A DNA stretch of 45,042 nt, from contig JASGTU010000060.1 of NCBI GenBank assembly GCA_030058085.1, positions 1 through 45,042 on the forward strand. The letters run 5' to 3'. Position numbers and translations under genes: made by a program. This DNA is from Chloroflexota bacterium. GTDB taxonomy: Bacteria > Chloroflexota > Anaerolineae > Caldilineales > Caldilineaceae. Below the pieces are notes generated by a model, which saw nothing but the letters and a program-made list of their open reading frames with translations, had not been told where the DNA came from and did no database searches. This document shows positions 16,419 through 26,490 of this stretch, in pieces; the stretch's first letter is position 1, and each line of letters opens with the position of its first letter.

Positions 16419-19106
16419 ATGACAGAATCAGGCAAGGGTAACCGGCTGGGGAGGCGTTTGGCCGCGGCGTTGCAGGCCGCGGGCGGCTTCCGGCTGCTTC
16501 TCTTCGGGCTGATTCTGCTTTACTGCTGGGTGTTCACCGGCCTGGCCTTCAACCAGCACGCGGGCATGCGCACGCACAAGGCGGACCTGGGGCAGATCGA
16601 TCAGGCCGTGTGGAACAGCAGCCGCGGGCGATTCGTGGAGATGACGGACTACGGCTACATCTCTACGCGCATGAGCGACCATGTCGAGCCTATCTTGGCG
16701 CTGGTCAGCCCGGTCTTCTGGGTGTGGGACGATGTGAGGGCGCTGTTGTTGCTGCAAGTGGCGGCGACGGCTTTGGGCGCATGGCCGCTGTATGAGCTGG
16801 CGCTGCGCCAGATGGCCGCGCTGTTGTCCCCGGCGGACCGCTCGAAAATATGGCTGTGGGAGCCGGTGCGCCAGGCCGCGCAGCCTGTGGCGCTGGCCCT
16901 GGCCGCGGCGTACTTGCTGGCCCCGCAGCTTCAGTCCGCGGTGTTGACCGAGTTTCATGCCATTCCGCTGGCTGTTCCTTTGATCCTGTGGGCGCTGTGG
17001 GCTGTCGCTGCAGGGCGCTGGGGGCAGTTTGCCGCGGCCGCGGCGCTGACGGCGCTGGTCAAGGAGGAGGCCGCGTTGCTGGCGGCGGGGCTGGGGCTGT
17101 GGGCGCTGTGGCGGCTTTGGCTGGAACGCCGGCTGGCGGCGCGTCGCGGCGAGGCGAGCGCGCCAATCCGCCGCCCCGCGCTCTTGGCGCTCGGCGTGAT
17201 GCTGGCGTCGCTGGCCTGGTTCTATGTGACGACCTTCGTCATTGTGCCGGCGCACGCCGCGCAGACCTACGGCGTGGCGCAGAGCGGCTACTTCGCCCGC
17301 TACGGTGCGTTGGGCGATTCGCCCGTGGACATCTTCAAGAGCTTCTTCACGCAGCCCCATGTGGTGTGGCGGATCGCGACCGAACCGGCGCGGCTGGAGT
17401 ATCTGTACAGGCTCGCCATGCCTTACGGCTTTGTAACGCTGCTGGCGCCGGAGGTCGTGCTGCTGTCGCTGCCGGTGCTGCTGGCGAACCTGCTCAGCGC
17501 CTATCCCGCGCAGTATTACGGCGAGTTCCACTACAGCGCGCCGGTCTCCGTCTATTTCGCGGCGGGCGCGGCCTACGGCGCGGCGCGGCTGTGGCGTTGG
17601 CTGGCGCGGCGCACGGATCGGGCGTCGGGGCACTTCCAGCACCTGCCCGCGTCCGGCCTGGCGACGATGAACCTGGTGGCGGCGCTGCGCAACTCGCGTG
17701 CGGCGCTGCGTCCCCTGGCGGGCGCGCTGTTGGCGCTGTGGATCATCGGCTGGGCGATCGGCGCCTATGCGGCGTTTGGCCGTGGGCCGGGCGGCGCGCG
17801 CTACGATCCCGCTCCGGTCAACGCGCATCACCGGCAGTTGGGCCGCTTCACGGCGCAACTGCCCGCCGACGCCAGGGTAACCGCCACCGCCGCCGTGCAT
17901 CCGCATGTGAGCCACCGCCGCTTTGTCTACCAGTTCCCGCTGGGGCTGGAGCCGCCTGCGGATGCGGATTGGGCCTTGCTCGACGTGACGACCGCCACCG
18001 ACATGGCGCCGGGCGATGTACGGGCGGCAGTCGAAGCGATGCTAGCCGGGGAGTGGGGCGTGGTGGATGCGGCTGACGGCTTCATGCTGCTGGCGAAGGG
18101 CGCGGCCGACAAGACGCTGCCCGCCGAGTTCTACACGTTCGCGGTCACGCAGCAGGGCGCTGCGCAGGCGACGGAGGCTGCGCAGCTGCGTCTGGCAGGC
18201 GTGGCGGCGCACGACTGGCCGCGCTGGCGGCGCAGCGAGGTGGAGACGCGCTGGCGCGTGGGCGAAGGGTTCGACGCGGCGACGATGGCGCCCCAGATCG
18301 AGCTGCGCACGCCGTCCGGCGAGACGCTGTACCGCTTTGCAGACGCCATGCCGCCGGCGCTGGTATGGTATCCGCCGGAAGCGTGGCAGGCGGGCGACGA
18401 GGTGCGGGTGACGACGCTGCCGCTGTATTTGCCGCGCGCGTGGGGCGTTGTGACGGAGAAGACGCCGGGCTTGGATGTGCCGCCGGAGTTGGCGATTGCC
18501 GAGGAGGAGGGGGGCGTTTTGGCGGCGGCATACCGCCGCAGCGCCGGTGACAAACTGGCGCTACTACCCGCGGGCCTGTTCGGCGACGTCGGATGGGGCG
18601 ACTGGTTCGGCGCGGCCGCGGCGCCGGAGGCTCGTCTGCGCACGGCGGACGGGGAGACGGTGCAGGTGCGCGCCTGGCTGCCGGCGCAAACGTTCCGGCA
18701 GGGCGGGCTGGTCGACGTGCATCTGAGTTGGACAGCGGCGGGCGGTTGGCCGGAAGGCGCGACGGTGTTTGTACATCTGCGCCAGGACGGGGCCAACGTC
18801 GCGCAGAATGACGGCTTGCCGCGCTATTTCGTCAAGTACGCGGCGGCGGATGCGCTCGCTCACGGCGCGGCGGTCGACTGGCGGCAGCTTGCCGTCCCGG
18901 ATGCAGCCTTATCCGCGGGCGAGTGGTCGGTTGCGGCGGGGCTGTACGACCCGGCGAGCGGCGTGCGCGCTGCCGTAATCGGGGAGAACGGAACGGTTAT
19001 CGGCGATGAGATCGTGTTGGGCGTAGCAGTGGTGGACGAGCCGCCTGTGCCCGACCAGGCGTGCGCGCTGATCCCGGCGACGTGCGCATCGCAGCCGCTG
19101 CGTTGA
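16419..19106 (+). CDS. DUF2079 multi-pass membrane protein with large extracytoplasmic C-terminal region
   Basis: An 895-aa protein. Residues about 24-440 hold many hydrophobic segments. After the first membrane span comes DLGQIDQAVWN (56-66), then a SDHVEPILALVSP segment, the signature of the DUF2079 family. The arrangement (acidic residues in the first external loop, many spans) resembles GT-C glycosyltransferases, though activity is unproven. The last half (about 450-895) is largely soluble and beta-rich, with a Trp/Val-rich region near 700-870. It is fourth in glycan locus A, 18 bp after the aminotransferase, so it may transfer or export lipid-linked sugars. A shorter DUF2079 protein sits in locus B (42146-43930). 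Confidence 0.8.
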   Translation: MTESGKGNRLGRRLAAALQAAGGFRLLLFGLILLYCWVFTGLAFNQHAGMRTHKADLGQIDQAVWNSSRGRFVEMTDYGYISTRMSDHVEPILALVSPVFWVWDDVRALLLLQVAATALGAWPLYELALRQMAALLSPADRSKIWLWEPVRQAAQPVALALAAAYLLAPQLQSAVLTEFHAIPLAVPLILWALWAVAAGRWGQFAAAAALTALVKEEAALLAAGLGLWALWRLWLERRLAARRGEASAPIRRPALLALGVMLASLAWFYVTTFVIVPAHAAQTYGVAQSGYFARYGALGDSPVDIFKSFFTQPHVVWRIATEPARLEYLYRLAMPYGFVTLLAPEVVLLSLPVLLANLLSAYPAQYYGEFHYSAPVSVYFAAGAAYGAARLWRWLARRTDRASGHFQHLPASGLATMNLVAALRNSRAALRPLAGALLALWIIGWAIGAYAAFGRGPGGARYDPAPVNAHHRQLGRFTAQLPADARVTATAAVHPHVSHRRFVYQFPLGLEPPADADWALLDVTTATDMAPGDVRAAVEAMLAGEWGVVDAADGFMLLAKGAADKTLPAEFYTFAVTQQGAAQATEAAQLRLAGVAAHDWPRWRRSEVETRWRVGEGFDAATMAPQIELRTPSGETLYRFADAMPPALVWYPPEAWQAGDEVRVTTLPLYLPRAWGVVTEKTPGLDVPPELAIAEEEGGVLAAAYRRSAGDKLALLPAGLFGDVGWGDWFGAAAAPEARLRTADGETVQVRAWLPAQTFRQGGLVDVHLSWTAAGGWPEGATVFVHLRQDGANVAQNDGLPRYFVKYAAADALAHGAAVDWRQLAVPDAALSAGEWSVAAGLYDPASGVRAAVIGENGTVIGDEIVLGVAVVDEPPVPDQACALIPATCASQPLR

Positions 19107-19126
19107 CGGCTTTGTCAGAGAAAACA

Positions 19127-19159
19127 AAAAGCGGCTGGTCATTTCGACCGGCCGCTTTT
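19127..19159. terminator. Bidirectional terminator between locus A and the 19.2-21.3 kb pair
   Basis: AAAAGCGGCTGGTC (19127-19140) pairs with GACCGGCCGCTTTT (19146-19159) over 14 bp with one wobble pair and a 5-nt loop. The A-tract and T-tract give a U-tail in both directions, serving the two convergent units. Confidence 0.85.
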
Positions 19160-19182
19160 GCGTCTGTAGTTCGCTAAGTGCG

Positions 19183-19632
19183 TTAGTTATCGACGGGGCG
19201 AAGGCCGAGATAGACCCTCTCGCCGCCCAGGGTGCGCAGGATTCTGTCGGCGGACAGCCAGGGCAGGAGCTGGTTCAACTCGTTGGGCGAAAGAGGCGTG
19301 TTGTTGTTCGCCAGAAAGACGCGGAAACAGGCCGAAGCAAGAGGCAGCCGTTCGTTGATGTATTCCGGGTCGTTGGCGCAGCGCGTGCGCAAGCATTCGC
19401 GCAGGGCGTCGGTCTGGTGCACTTCTCCGGTGTCGGGGTCCACCCAGTCGACGTTTTCCGTGTTTTGGTGGTCGGCGAAACGCTCGCGGCATTCTTCGCA
19501 GAGTTGGTCGCGCAGATAGAGGCGGAAGTCGCGCCCGCTGTTCTCCCACCAATCGTGATCGATGTGGAATTTTGTATCTATGGAAGGGCGGAACCTTCGT
19601 AAGCGGCGAAGTGTGGCGGTTGGTTGGCTCAT
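19183..19632 (-). CDS. Unrecognised 149-aa protein
   Basis: I do not recognise this family. It is a soluble, charged 149-aa protein. It opens with a basic stretch (TLRRLRRFRP), then TKFHIDHDWWENSGRDFRLYLRDQLCEECRERF, with cysteines in CxxC spacing (CEEC) and two more later (RECLRTRC). The C-terminal half is helical and Leu/Pro-rich (LSPNELNQLLPWLSADRIL) and ends with a short RTLGGERVYLGLRPV strand. The CxxC plus later cysteines could bind a metal, but no known finger pattern fits well. The ATG at 19632 has only a weak AAAGAG upstream. It lies 51 bp after the 530-aa gene on the same strand; the two are probably one transcript. Confidence 0.7.
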   Translation of the reverse strand: MSQPTATLRRLRRFRPSIDTKFHIDHDWWENSGRDFRLYLRDQLCEECRERFADHQNTENVDWVDPDTGEVHQTDALRECLRTRCANDPEYINERLPLASACFRVFLANNNTPLSPNELNQLLPWLSADRILRTLGGERVYLGLRPVDN

Positions 19633-19683
19633 ATCTTGCTCTTTCTGATCTCCGGCAGGCCGTCATCGCGGCTGCGTTGGCTC

Positions 19684-21276
<1,593 letters not shown>

Positions 21277-21338
21277 GCTTTCCTCCTATTGGGTGAACGA
21301 CAAGAATTGCCGGTAAATTACGTCAACTGCAACAGATG

Positions 21339-21366
21339 ATTATAGCAGGCTCGCGAGGAAAATCAA
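21339..21366 (-). promoter_or_regulatory. Near-consensus promoter of the 530-aa and 149-aa genes
   Basis: On the minus strand: TTGATT (-35, 21366-21361), 16-bp spacer ending in TGC, then perfect TATAAT (-10, 21344-21339), so also an extended -10. The predicted leader is about 55 nt and ends in AGGAGG. This is one of the best promoter matches in the window. Confidence 0.75.
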
Positions 21367-21452
21367 AACAGGGTCGCCGCTGTGATGGAATTTGGATTGG
21401 GGCGTCCAGACGCAAGGTCGTCGGGTGCATTTCATCTTTGGGGCGCGCATGC

Positions 21453-21539
21453 TGTCACCCTGTACCCAGAGGGTCCCCGAGCGAAGGGTCTAACCGACCA
21501 GCAGATGCTTCGCCATGCTCAGCATGACAACTCGCCCCC
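21453..21539. repeat. Dispersed-type palindromic intergenic element
   Basis: An 87-bp non-coding element bounded by TGTCA (21453) and TGACA (21539). Its two halves are imperfect inverted copies sharing the skeleton TGTCA-nn-CTG ... GCGAAG-nn-TCT. The composition and the GCGAAG/AGATGCTTCGC pieces recall the small dispersed palindromic repeats found between genes in many bacterial genomes. No transposase is present. Together with the promoter above it accounts for most of the 21277-21674 gap. Confidence 0.55.
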
Positions 21540-21674
21540 GATTTGAAATAGACCCGGTCGTTGGGCTGATTGATGATTGGCGCGATTTGGGTTACTATAA
21601 GATCGCGGGCGGTTTGTACGATTTGTTAAAATTGTGACCTCCTCTGTTTACCCGGCGCAACCAGAGAGATAGCC

Positions 21675-22934
21675 ATGACGAAGACCATTGCGATGATTTT
21701 GGCGGGCGGTGAAGGGACGCGGCTGACCGTGTTGTCTGAAGCGCGGGCGAAGCCGGCTGTGCCCTTTGCCGGCAAGTTTCGCATCATTGATTTCGCGCTT
21801 AGCAATTGCGTCAACAGCGGCATCTATACGGCCGGCGTGCTGACCCAGTATCGGCCTCACAGCCTGAACGACCACATCGGCATCGGCAAACCCTGGGACC
21901 TGGACCGCAGCCGCGGCGGCATCCGGCTCTTGCAACCCTATCAGCAGCGCAAGGGTCAGCACTGGTATGCGGGGACAGCCGATGCGATTGTCCAGAATAT
22001 GGAGTTCGTGTGGGATAACCGCGCCGATACGGTGCTCGTCTTGTCGGGCGACCACATCTACAAGATGAACTATGCGCCCATGCTGCAATACCACTGGGAG
22101 ATGGGCGCAGATATGACCATCGCCGTGATGCCGGTGCCGCTGGAGGAGACGGACCGGTTCGGCATCATGCAGGTGGACGAAGAGCAGCGCATTGTTGCGT
22201 TCCACGAAAAGCCAAAGGAGCGTGACAAGGGCAACCTGGCTTCGATGGGCATCTATGTGTTTAATGCATCGACGATGGAGAAGCGGCTGCGCGAGGGCAG
22301 CGCCGACAACCCGCGCGTCGATTTCGGCAAGCACGTCATCCCGGCGATGATCGAGGCGGGAGACCGGGTGTTTGCCTATCGGTTTGAAGGGTATTGGGTG
22401 GACGTCGGCACGGTGGATTCGTATTGGGCGACGAACTTGGAACTGCTGCAGCCTGAGCCGGCGCTCGACCTCTACACGGACAACTGGCCGATCCACACGC
22501 GGTCGGAAGAGCGACCGGCGGCCAAAATCGGGCCGCAGTCCAAAGTGGTGAGCAGCATGATCTCCAACGGCTGCGTGATCCGGGGGGCGGTGATCAACAG
22601 CGTACTCAGCCCCGGCGTCTATGTCAGCCCGGGCGCGGTCGTGCAGGATAGCGTCGTCATGAACGACACCTGGATCGGGCCGGGCGTGCATGTGCACAAG
22701 GCCGTAATCGACAAGCAGGTGATGGTCGGCGCCGGCACGGTTCTGGGCACGGGCGACGATAGTGTGGCGAACATGCAGATGCCGGACAGGCTGTTTGCGG
22801 GCATCACCGTGGTGGGCAAGGGCGCTGTGATCCCGGACGGAGCCTATATCGGTCGCAATGTCCTGATCAACAGCGGGCGCGATGAGTCGGCTTTTCCTAA
22901 CGACGGGATCGTGGCTGACGGGCAGACGATCTGA
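21675..22934 (+). CDS. glgC: Glucose-1-phosphate adenylyltransferase (ADP-glucose pyrophosphorylase), catalytic type
   Basis: Makes ADP-glucose from ATP and glucose-1-phosphate, the committed step of glycogen synthesis; 419 aa. The nucleotide loop AGGEGTRL (R16) and RAKPAVPF (K26) are intact, as are GTADAIVQN, the catalytic Asp in [11 protein letters not shown], and the sugar-phosphate lysine in FHEKPKE. The C-terminal third (from about 290) is a left-handed beta-helix ([20 protein letters not shown]). It lies 125 bp upstream of a second, equal-length paralog on the same strand. No glgA or glgB is in the window. Confidence 0.95.
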   Translation: MTKTIAMILAGGEGTRLTVLSEARAKPAVPFAGKFRIIDFALSNCVNSGIYTAGVLTQYRPHSLNDHIGIGKPWDLDRSRGGIRLLQPYQQRKGQHWYAGTADAIVQNMEFVWDNRADTVLVLSGDHIYKMNYAPMLQYHWEMGADMTIAVMPVPLEETDRFGIMQVDEEQRIVAFHEKPKERDKGNLASMGIYVFNASTMEKRLREGSADNPRVDFGKHVIPAMIEAGDRVFAYRFEGYWVDVGTVDSYWATNLELLQPEPALDLYTDNWPIHTRSEERPAAKIGPQSKVVSSMISNGCVIRGAVINSVLSPGVYVSPGAVVQDSVVMNDTWIGPGVHVHKAVIDKQVMVGAGTVLGTGDDSVANMQMPDRLFAGITVVGKGAVIPDGAYIGRNVLINSGRDESAFPNDGIVADGQTI

Positions 22935-23059
22935 CGGAAGCCGGCTGATGCAGGTCGCAAGTGGACTGCATGCTGAGTGGATGCGCACGATGATGACCGC
23001 CTTTTGGGCGAATAAGCCAAGCAGTTTAGAGCGAACATAATCTTACGAAGAGGTATGCC

Positions 23060-24319
23060 ATGACCCGCGCCTTTGCCATGATTATGGCCGGCGGTCTCAG
23101 CGAGGACCTGAGCGTTCTCACCGAAGTGCGCTCCGAGCCGGCGGTTCCTTTCGGCGGCAAGTTTCGCCTGATCGATTTTCCCTTGAGCAACTGCGTCAAC
23201 AGCGACATCTACAACGTGGCGGTGCTGACGCAGTACAAGCCGCGCAGCTTGAATGACCACATCGAGATCGGCAAGCCCTGGGACTTGGACCGGGCGTCCG
23301 GCGGGGTGCGCCTCTTGCAGCCCTACCGCGGGGGGCCGTATGGCGACTGGCAGCGGGGGACGGCTGACGCCGTGCGCCGCAATCTGGATTTTGTGGAATT
23401 GCAGTCTGAAGAGCATATTTTGATCTTGGCGGGCGACCATATCTACCTGATGGACTACCGGCCTATGTTGCATCAGCATTTGCAGACGAAGGCCGATCTG
23501 ACGGTGGCTGTGCGCCGCGTCAACCTGTATGAGACGCACCGCTTTGGCATTGTGTCAGTCGGCAGCGAACAGCGCATCGCCGATTTCCAGGAGAAGCCCA
23601 AGCGCACGCGCGAAACGCTGGCATCGATGGGCATCTACATCTTCCGCAAGCAGGCGCTGATCGACATTTTGCAGGATACGGACTACGTTGATTTCGGCAA
23701 GAATGTGTTGCCGGCCATGCTGAAGGGGTCGGGCGAAGTCTATGCTTATCCGTTCCCCGGTTATTGGGCGGACGTGGGCACGGTGCAGGCCTATTGGGAA
23801 GCGAACATGAGCCTGCTGTCGGAAAGCCCGGCGCTGGATTTGTATGACCCGGAGTGGGTGGTCCACACGCGCAGCCAGGAACGCGCCCCGTCGAAGATCG
23901 GGCCGAATGCGCACGTCGAGGGCAATTTGCTCTCGAACGGCTGCCGCGTATACGGCGAGGTGCAGCGCAGCGTGTTGTCGCCCGGCGTCTACGTAGCCGA
24001 GGGAGCAATCGTGCGCGACAGCGTGATCCTCAACGACACGTCGATAGAGGCGGGCGCAGTGGTGGACCGCTGCATCATCGACAAGGGGGTGACGGTGCGC
24101 GCCGGCGCCAAGGTGGGTGACGGCGAGGATAATACGCCCAATACCGATATGCCCGAACAGATCAACACCGGCCTAACCCTGGTAGGAAAGGGCTGTGTGA
24201 TCCCGGAGAACATGGTGATCGGGCGCAACGTGGTGATTCACCCCTTCTGTGGCGAAGAGGCATTCGGCAAGCGCAAGAAGGTCGCCAGCGGCAAGAGCAT
24301 CGGCAAGAATCTGCGCTAG
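23060..24319 (+). CDS. GlgC paralog with altered catalytic loop (probable regulatory subunit, GlgD/large-subunit-like)
   Basis: 419 aa, colinear with the upstream GlgC over its whole length including the C-terminal beta-helix. It keeps [19 protein letters not shown] and FQEKPKR. The N-terminal nucleotide loop has changed: AGGEGTRL becomes AGGLSEDL and RAKPAVPF becomes RSEPAVPF. Thus R16 is now D16 and K26 is now E26, both charge reversals. In potato, the large (regulatory) subunit differs from the catalytic one at the equivalent two positions, and restoring Arg/Lys restores activity. I therefore infer a non-catalytic or weakly catalytic partner of the upstream GlgC, analogous to Firmicutes GlgD. 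The ATG at 23060 follows GAAGAGG. Confidence 0.88.
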   Translation: MTRAFAMIMAGGLSEDLSVLTEVRSEPAVPFGGKFRLIDFPLSNCVNSDIYNVAVLTQYKPRSLNDHIEIGKPWDLDRASGGVRLLQPYRGGPYGDWQRGTADAVRRNLDFVELQSEEHILILAGDHIYLMDYRPMLHQHLQTKADLTVAVRRVNLYETHRFGIVSVGSEQRIADFQEKPKRTRETLASMGIYIFRKQALIDILQDTDYVDFGKNVLPAMLKGSGEVYAYPFPGYWADVGTVQAYWEANMSLLSESPALDLYDPEWVVHTRSQERAPSKIGPNAHVEGNLLSNGCRVYGEVQRSVLSPGVYVAEGAIVRDSVILNDTSIEAGAVVDRCIIDKGVTVRAGAKVGDGEDNTPNTDMPEQINTGLTLVGKGCVIPENMVIGRNVVIHPFCGEEAFGKRKKVASGKSIGKNLR

Positions 24320-24346
24320 CTTGCAGGAGGCGCTGGAAGGCGATGT

Positions 24347-24383
24347 GCGGCGCACTCGAAAAGGGGTGCGCCGCTGTTATTTG
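24347..24383 (+). terminator. Rho-independent terminator after the glgC pair
   Basis: GCGGCGCAC (24347-24355) pairs perfectly with GTGCGCCGC (24366-24374) around a 10-nt A-rich loop, followed by TGTTATTTG. It lies between the glgC genes and the convergent SUI1 gene. Confidence 0.65.
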
Positions 24384-24395
24384 TGGCGCATTGCT

Positions 24396-24755
24396 TCAGC
24401 CGCCGGCGCGCTTGGCCTGGTAGCCTAGTTGGTTGAGGATGGCGACGATATCGTCGCGCCGGTCGCCTTGGATTTCGAGCGCGTCGTCCTTGATGGTTCC
24501 GCCTGCGCCCAGCTTTGTCTTGAGCAGTTTGAGCAACGCCTGTTTGCCGCGCGGCGGGCTCATGACGCCTTCGATCACCGAGACGGCCTTGCCGCCGCGT
24601 CCCTTGCGGTCGAGGCGGACGCGCACAGGCTTGTTGTGCTGCAAGGTGGGCAGGGGCGCGGCCGGGTTGGCGGGCAGGGCGGGCTGTTTGGCGGGCGCGG
24701 AGTCAGCCGGTTCTGGGTCTGTCGAGTAGACGAGCTTGCGTTTGGGTGCGGTCAT
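24396..24755 (-). CDS. SUI1/eIF1-family translation factor (YciH-like)
   Basis: 119 aa. A low-complexity Pro/Ala N-terminal tail (about 1-40) precedes the SUI1 domain: [54 protein letters not shown]. This family includes eukaryotic eIF1 and bacterial YciH, which bind the small ribosomal subunit and affect start-codon selection. Its ATG overlaps the TGA of the macro-domain gene (ATGA), so the two are translationally coupled. Confidence 0.9.
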   Translation of the reverse strand: MTAPKRKLVYSTDPEPADSAPAKQPALPANPAAPLPTLQHNKPVRVRLDRKGRGGKAVSVIEGVMSPPRGKQALLKLLKTKLGAGGTIKDDALEIQGDRRDDIVAILNQLGYQAKRAGG

Positions 24756-25279
24756 GCAGACGGTTCCTGTCCAAGTTCGCGCTGCACGGCCAGGTATTCG
24801 GCGTAGTCGCGGCTGCTGTAGCAGACCGCGATCACGCGTTGGAGGGTGTCGTCTTGAGCCAGGAAGTCTGCCATCGTACGCAGGGCGATGCGGGCGGCGC
24901 GATCAAAGGGGAAACCATAGACGCCCGTGCTGATGGCGGGAAAGGCGATGCTTTGCAGGTCATGGGCGACGGCCAACGCCAGCGAACTGGTGTAACATTC
25001 GGCCAGGAGTTCGTCTTCATCGTGGTCGCCGCCATGCCAGACCGGCCCTACCGTGTGGATGACATAGGGGGCGAGCAGGTTGTAGCCGTGGGTGATCTTG
25101 GCTTGGCCGGTTGAGCAGCCGCCGAGTGTGCGGCATTCGGCGAGCAGGCCGGGGCCTGCGGCGCGGTGGATGGACCCATCTACGCCGCCGCCGCCCAGCA
25201 AGGAACTGTTGGCGGCGTTGACAATGGCGTCTACGCGCAGTTTGGTGATGTCACCCTGGACGATTTCGATACAGTGCAT
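24752..25279 (-). CDS. Macro-domain protein (probable O-acetyl-ADP-ribose deacetylase)
   Basis: 175 aa, one macro domain, which binds ADP-ribose and in many bacterial members hydrolyses O-acetyl-ADP-ribose or removes ADP-ribose from proteins. Motifs are [40 protein letters not shown] (ligand loop and catalytic Asn/Asp of the MacroD/YmdB group), [10 protein letters not shown], and [13 protein letters not shown]. It starts at the ATG at 25279 and ends inside the SUI1 start. A good promoter lies 54 bp upstream of the start, so SUI1 and the macro protein can be expressed apart from the AEC gene. Confidence 0.92.
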   Translation of the reverse strand: MHCIEIVQGDITKLRVDAIVNAANSSLLGGGGVDGSIHRAAGPGLLAECRTLGGCSTGQAKITHGYNLLAPYVIHTVGPVWHGGDHDEDELLAECYTSSLALAVAHDLQSIAFPAISTGVYGFPFDRAARIALRTMADFLAQDDTLQRVIAVCYSSRDYAEYLAVQRELGQEPSA

Positions 25280-25332
25280 GTTGTCTTCTGCTTGTCAGTC
25301 GCTCATCGGGGGATGCCGTATGCTGTGCTTGT

Positions 25333-25361
25333 ATTGTACCGGGGCGGCTAGAGCATTGCAA
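25333..25361 (-). promoter_or_regulatory. Sigma70-type promoter of the macro-SUI1 pair
   Basis: On the minus strand: TTGCAA (-35, 25361-25356), 17-bp spacer, TACAAT (-10, 25338-25333). The -35 box lies inside the last codons of the upstream AEC permease gene. Confidence 0.6.
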
Positions 25362-26253
25362 GCACCGCGGTGAGGGTCAGCGCGCTGGCAAGCGTGGAAA
25401 AGAGCACCGTAGTGGTAACGAATTCGGGGGCGAGGTCATATTCCAGCGCAATCAGCGAGCAGAAGACAGCGGAGGGCATGCTGGCCTGGATGATGCCGGC
25501 ATCGCGCGGCAGGCCGGACAGGCCGAATACGCCGGCAAGCGCTATGGCCAACAGCGGCCCGACGATGAGGCGCACGAAGCCGGCGGCGGCGACGTTGGCG
25601 TTGAGGCGCGGACGATGGATGCCGCCCAACTGCATGCCGAGCGTGAGCAGCATGACGGGGATCAGGGCGGCGGAAAGCAGGTCGATGGAGCGGTCGAGAA
25701 AGAGGGGCACGGTCCAGTCCATGCCATTGACCAGCGCGGCCGGCAGTACGGCGACGATGGCGGGCGTTGTGAGCGTGGACCAGACGGCCTTCTTAGCCCC
25801 GCCGCGATCCCAGGCGGCGGCCATCACGCCGACGATGAAGCCGAAGGCGCTGAGGGTGAGGAAGTAGATTGAGGCGGGCAGCAGCCCCTCTTCGCCCAGC
25901 TTGAACTGGATGATGGGCAGGCCGAAATTGCCGGCGTTGCCGAAGGCGGCGAGCAAGATGAAGGCCGATACCATCTTCCCGCGATGGCCCATGAGCCGGG
26001 CGCTGAGCATGGCCGCCAATACGCAGCCGGAGGTGACGACGATGATGAAGAGGCTCATGCGCACCGCCAGCGAGAGGCTGATGGCGGCGGCGCTGAATAG
26101 GTTGAAGATAAAGGCGGGGGCGAGTATGTAGTAGGCGATCTTGGACAAGGAGCGCCCGCCAACGCCCAGACGAGGGCCGGCTAGATAACCGACGGCGACG
26201 ATGGTAAAGACAGGCGTGAGAACGTTGACGAAGATGGAGAGTAGTTGGCTCAC
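25348..26253 (-). CDS. AEC-family permease (auxin efflux carrier-like)
   Basis: 301 aa with about ten membrane segments, a secondary transporter of the AEC family; substrates are usually organic acids or amino acids. Landmarks are VLTPVFTIVAVGYLAG at the N-terminus, a conserved AFGNAGNFGLPII in the first half, and IQASMPSAVFCSLIALEYDLAPEFVTTTVLFSTL in the last. I start it at the GTG at 26253 (product MSQLLSIFVN), where homologs begin; a TTG at 26289 adds a short polar leader. It precedes the macro-SUI1 pair on the same strand. The 237 bp to the divergent PPK2 gene hold a small GC hairpin and no clear reading frame. Confidence 0.88.
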   Translation of the reverse strand: MSQLLSIFVNVLTPVFTIVAVGYLAGPRLGVGGRSLSKIAYYILAPAFIFNLFSAAAISLSLAVRMSLFIIVVTSGCVLAAMLSARLMGHRGKMVSAFILLAAFGNAGNFGLPIIQFKLGEEGLLPASIYFLTLSAFGFIVGVMAAAWDRGGAKKAVWSTLTTPAIVAVLPAALVNGMDWTVPLFLDRSIDLLSAALIPVMLLTLGMQLGGIHRPRLNANVAAAGFVRLIVGPLLAIALAGVFGLSGLPRDAGIIQASMPSAVFCSLIALEYDLAPEFVTTTVLFSTLASALTLTAVLAML

Positions 26254-26490
26254 GGTGTATTCCGGTTTGGTGTGTGGGTTAAGGCGCAAGCGGGCGGCAG
26301 AGCGGCTGGAATGCTCGACGCGACGCCGTCGCCACGGCGGCAGGCGGTTAATGCCCTCAAGTATAGCATCAGATGATGAGGGGCTCGAAGACAGCGGCGT
26401 TTGCGGCGGAGTGGATCGAGCCTAATGGACGCGCCGCCGCTTGGCGGCAAGCAAAACATCTACGACTACATAGCGGAAAGAAGGTGCGGT

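Noticed and set aside
21453-21539. Palindromic element considered as an insertion sequence
   Set aside because: Too short, no transposase, no target-site duplication that I could recognise.
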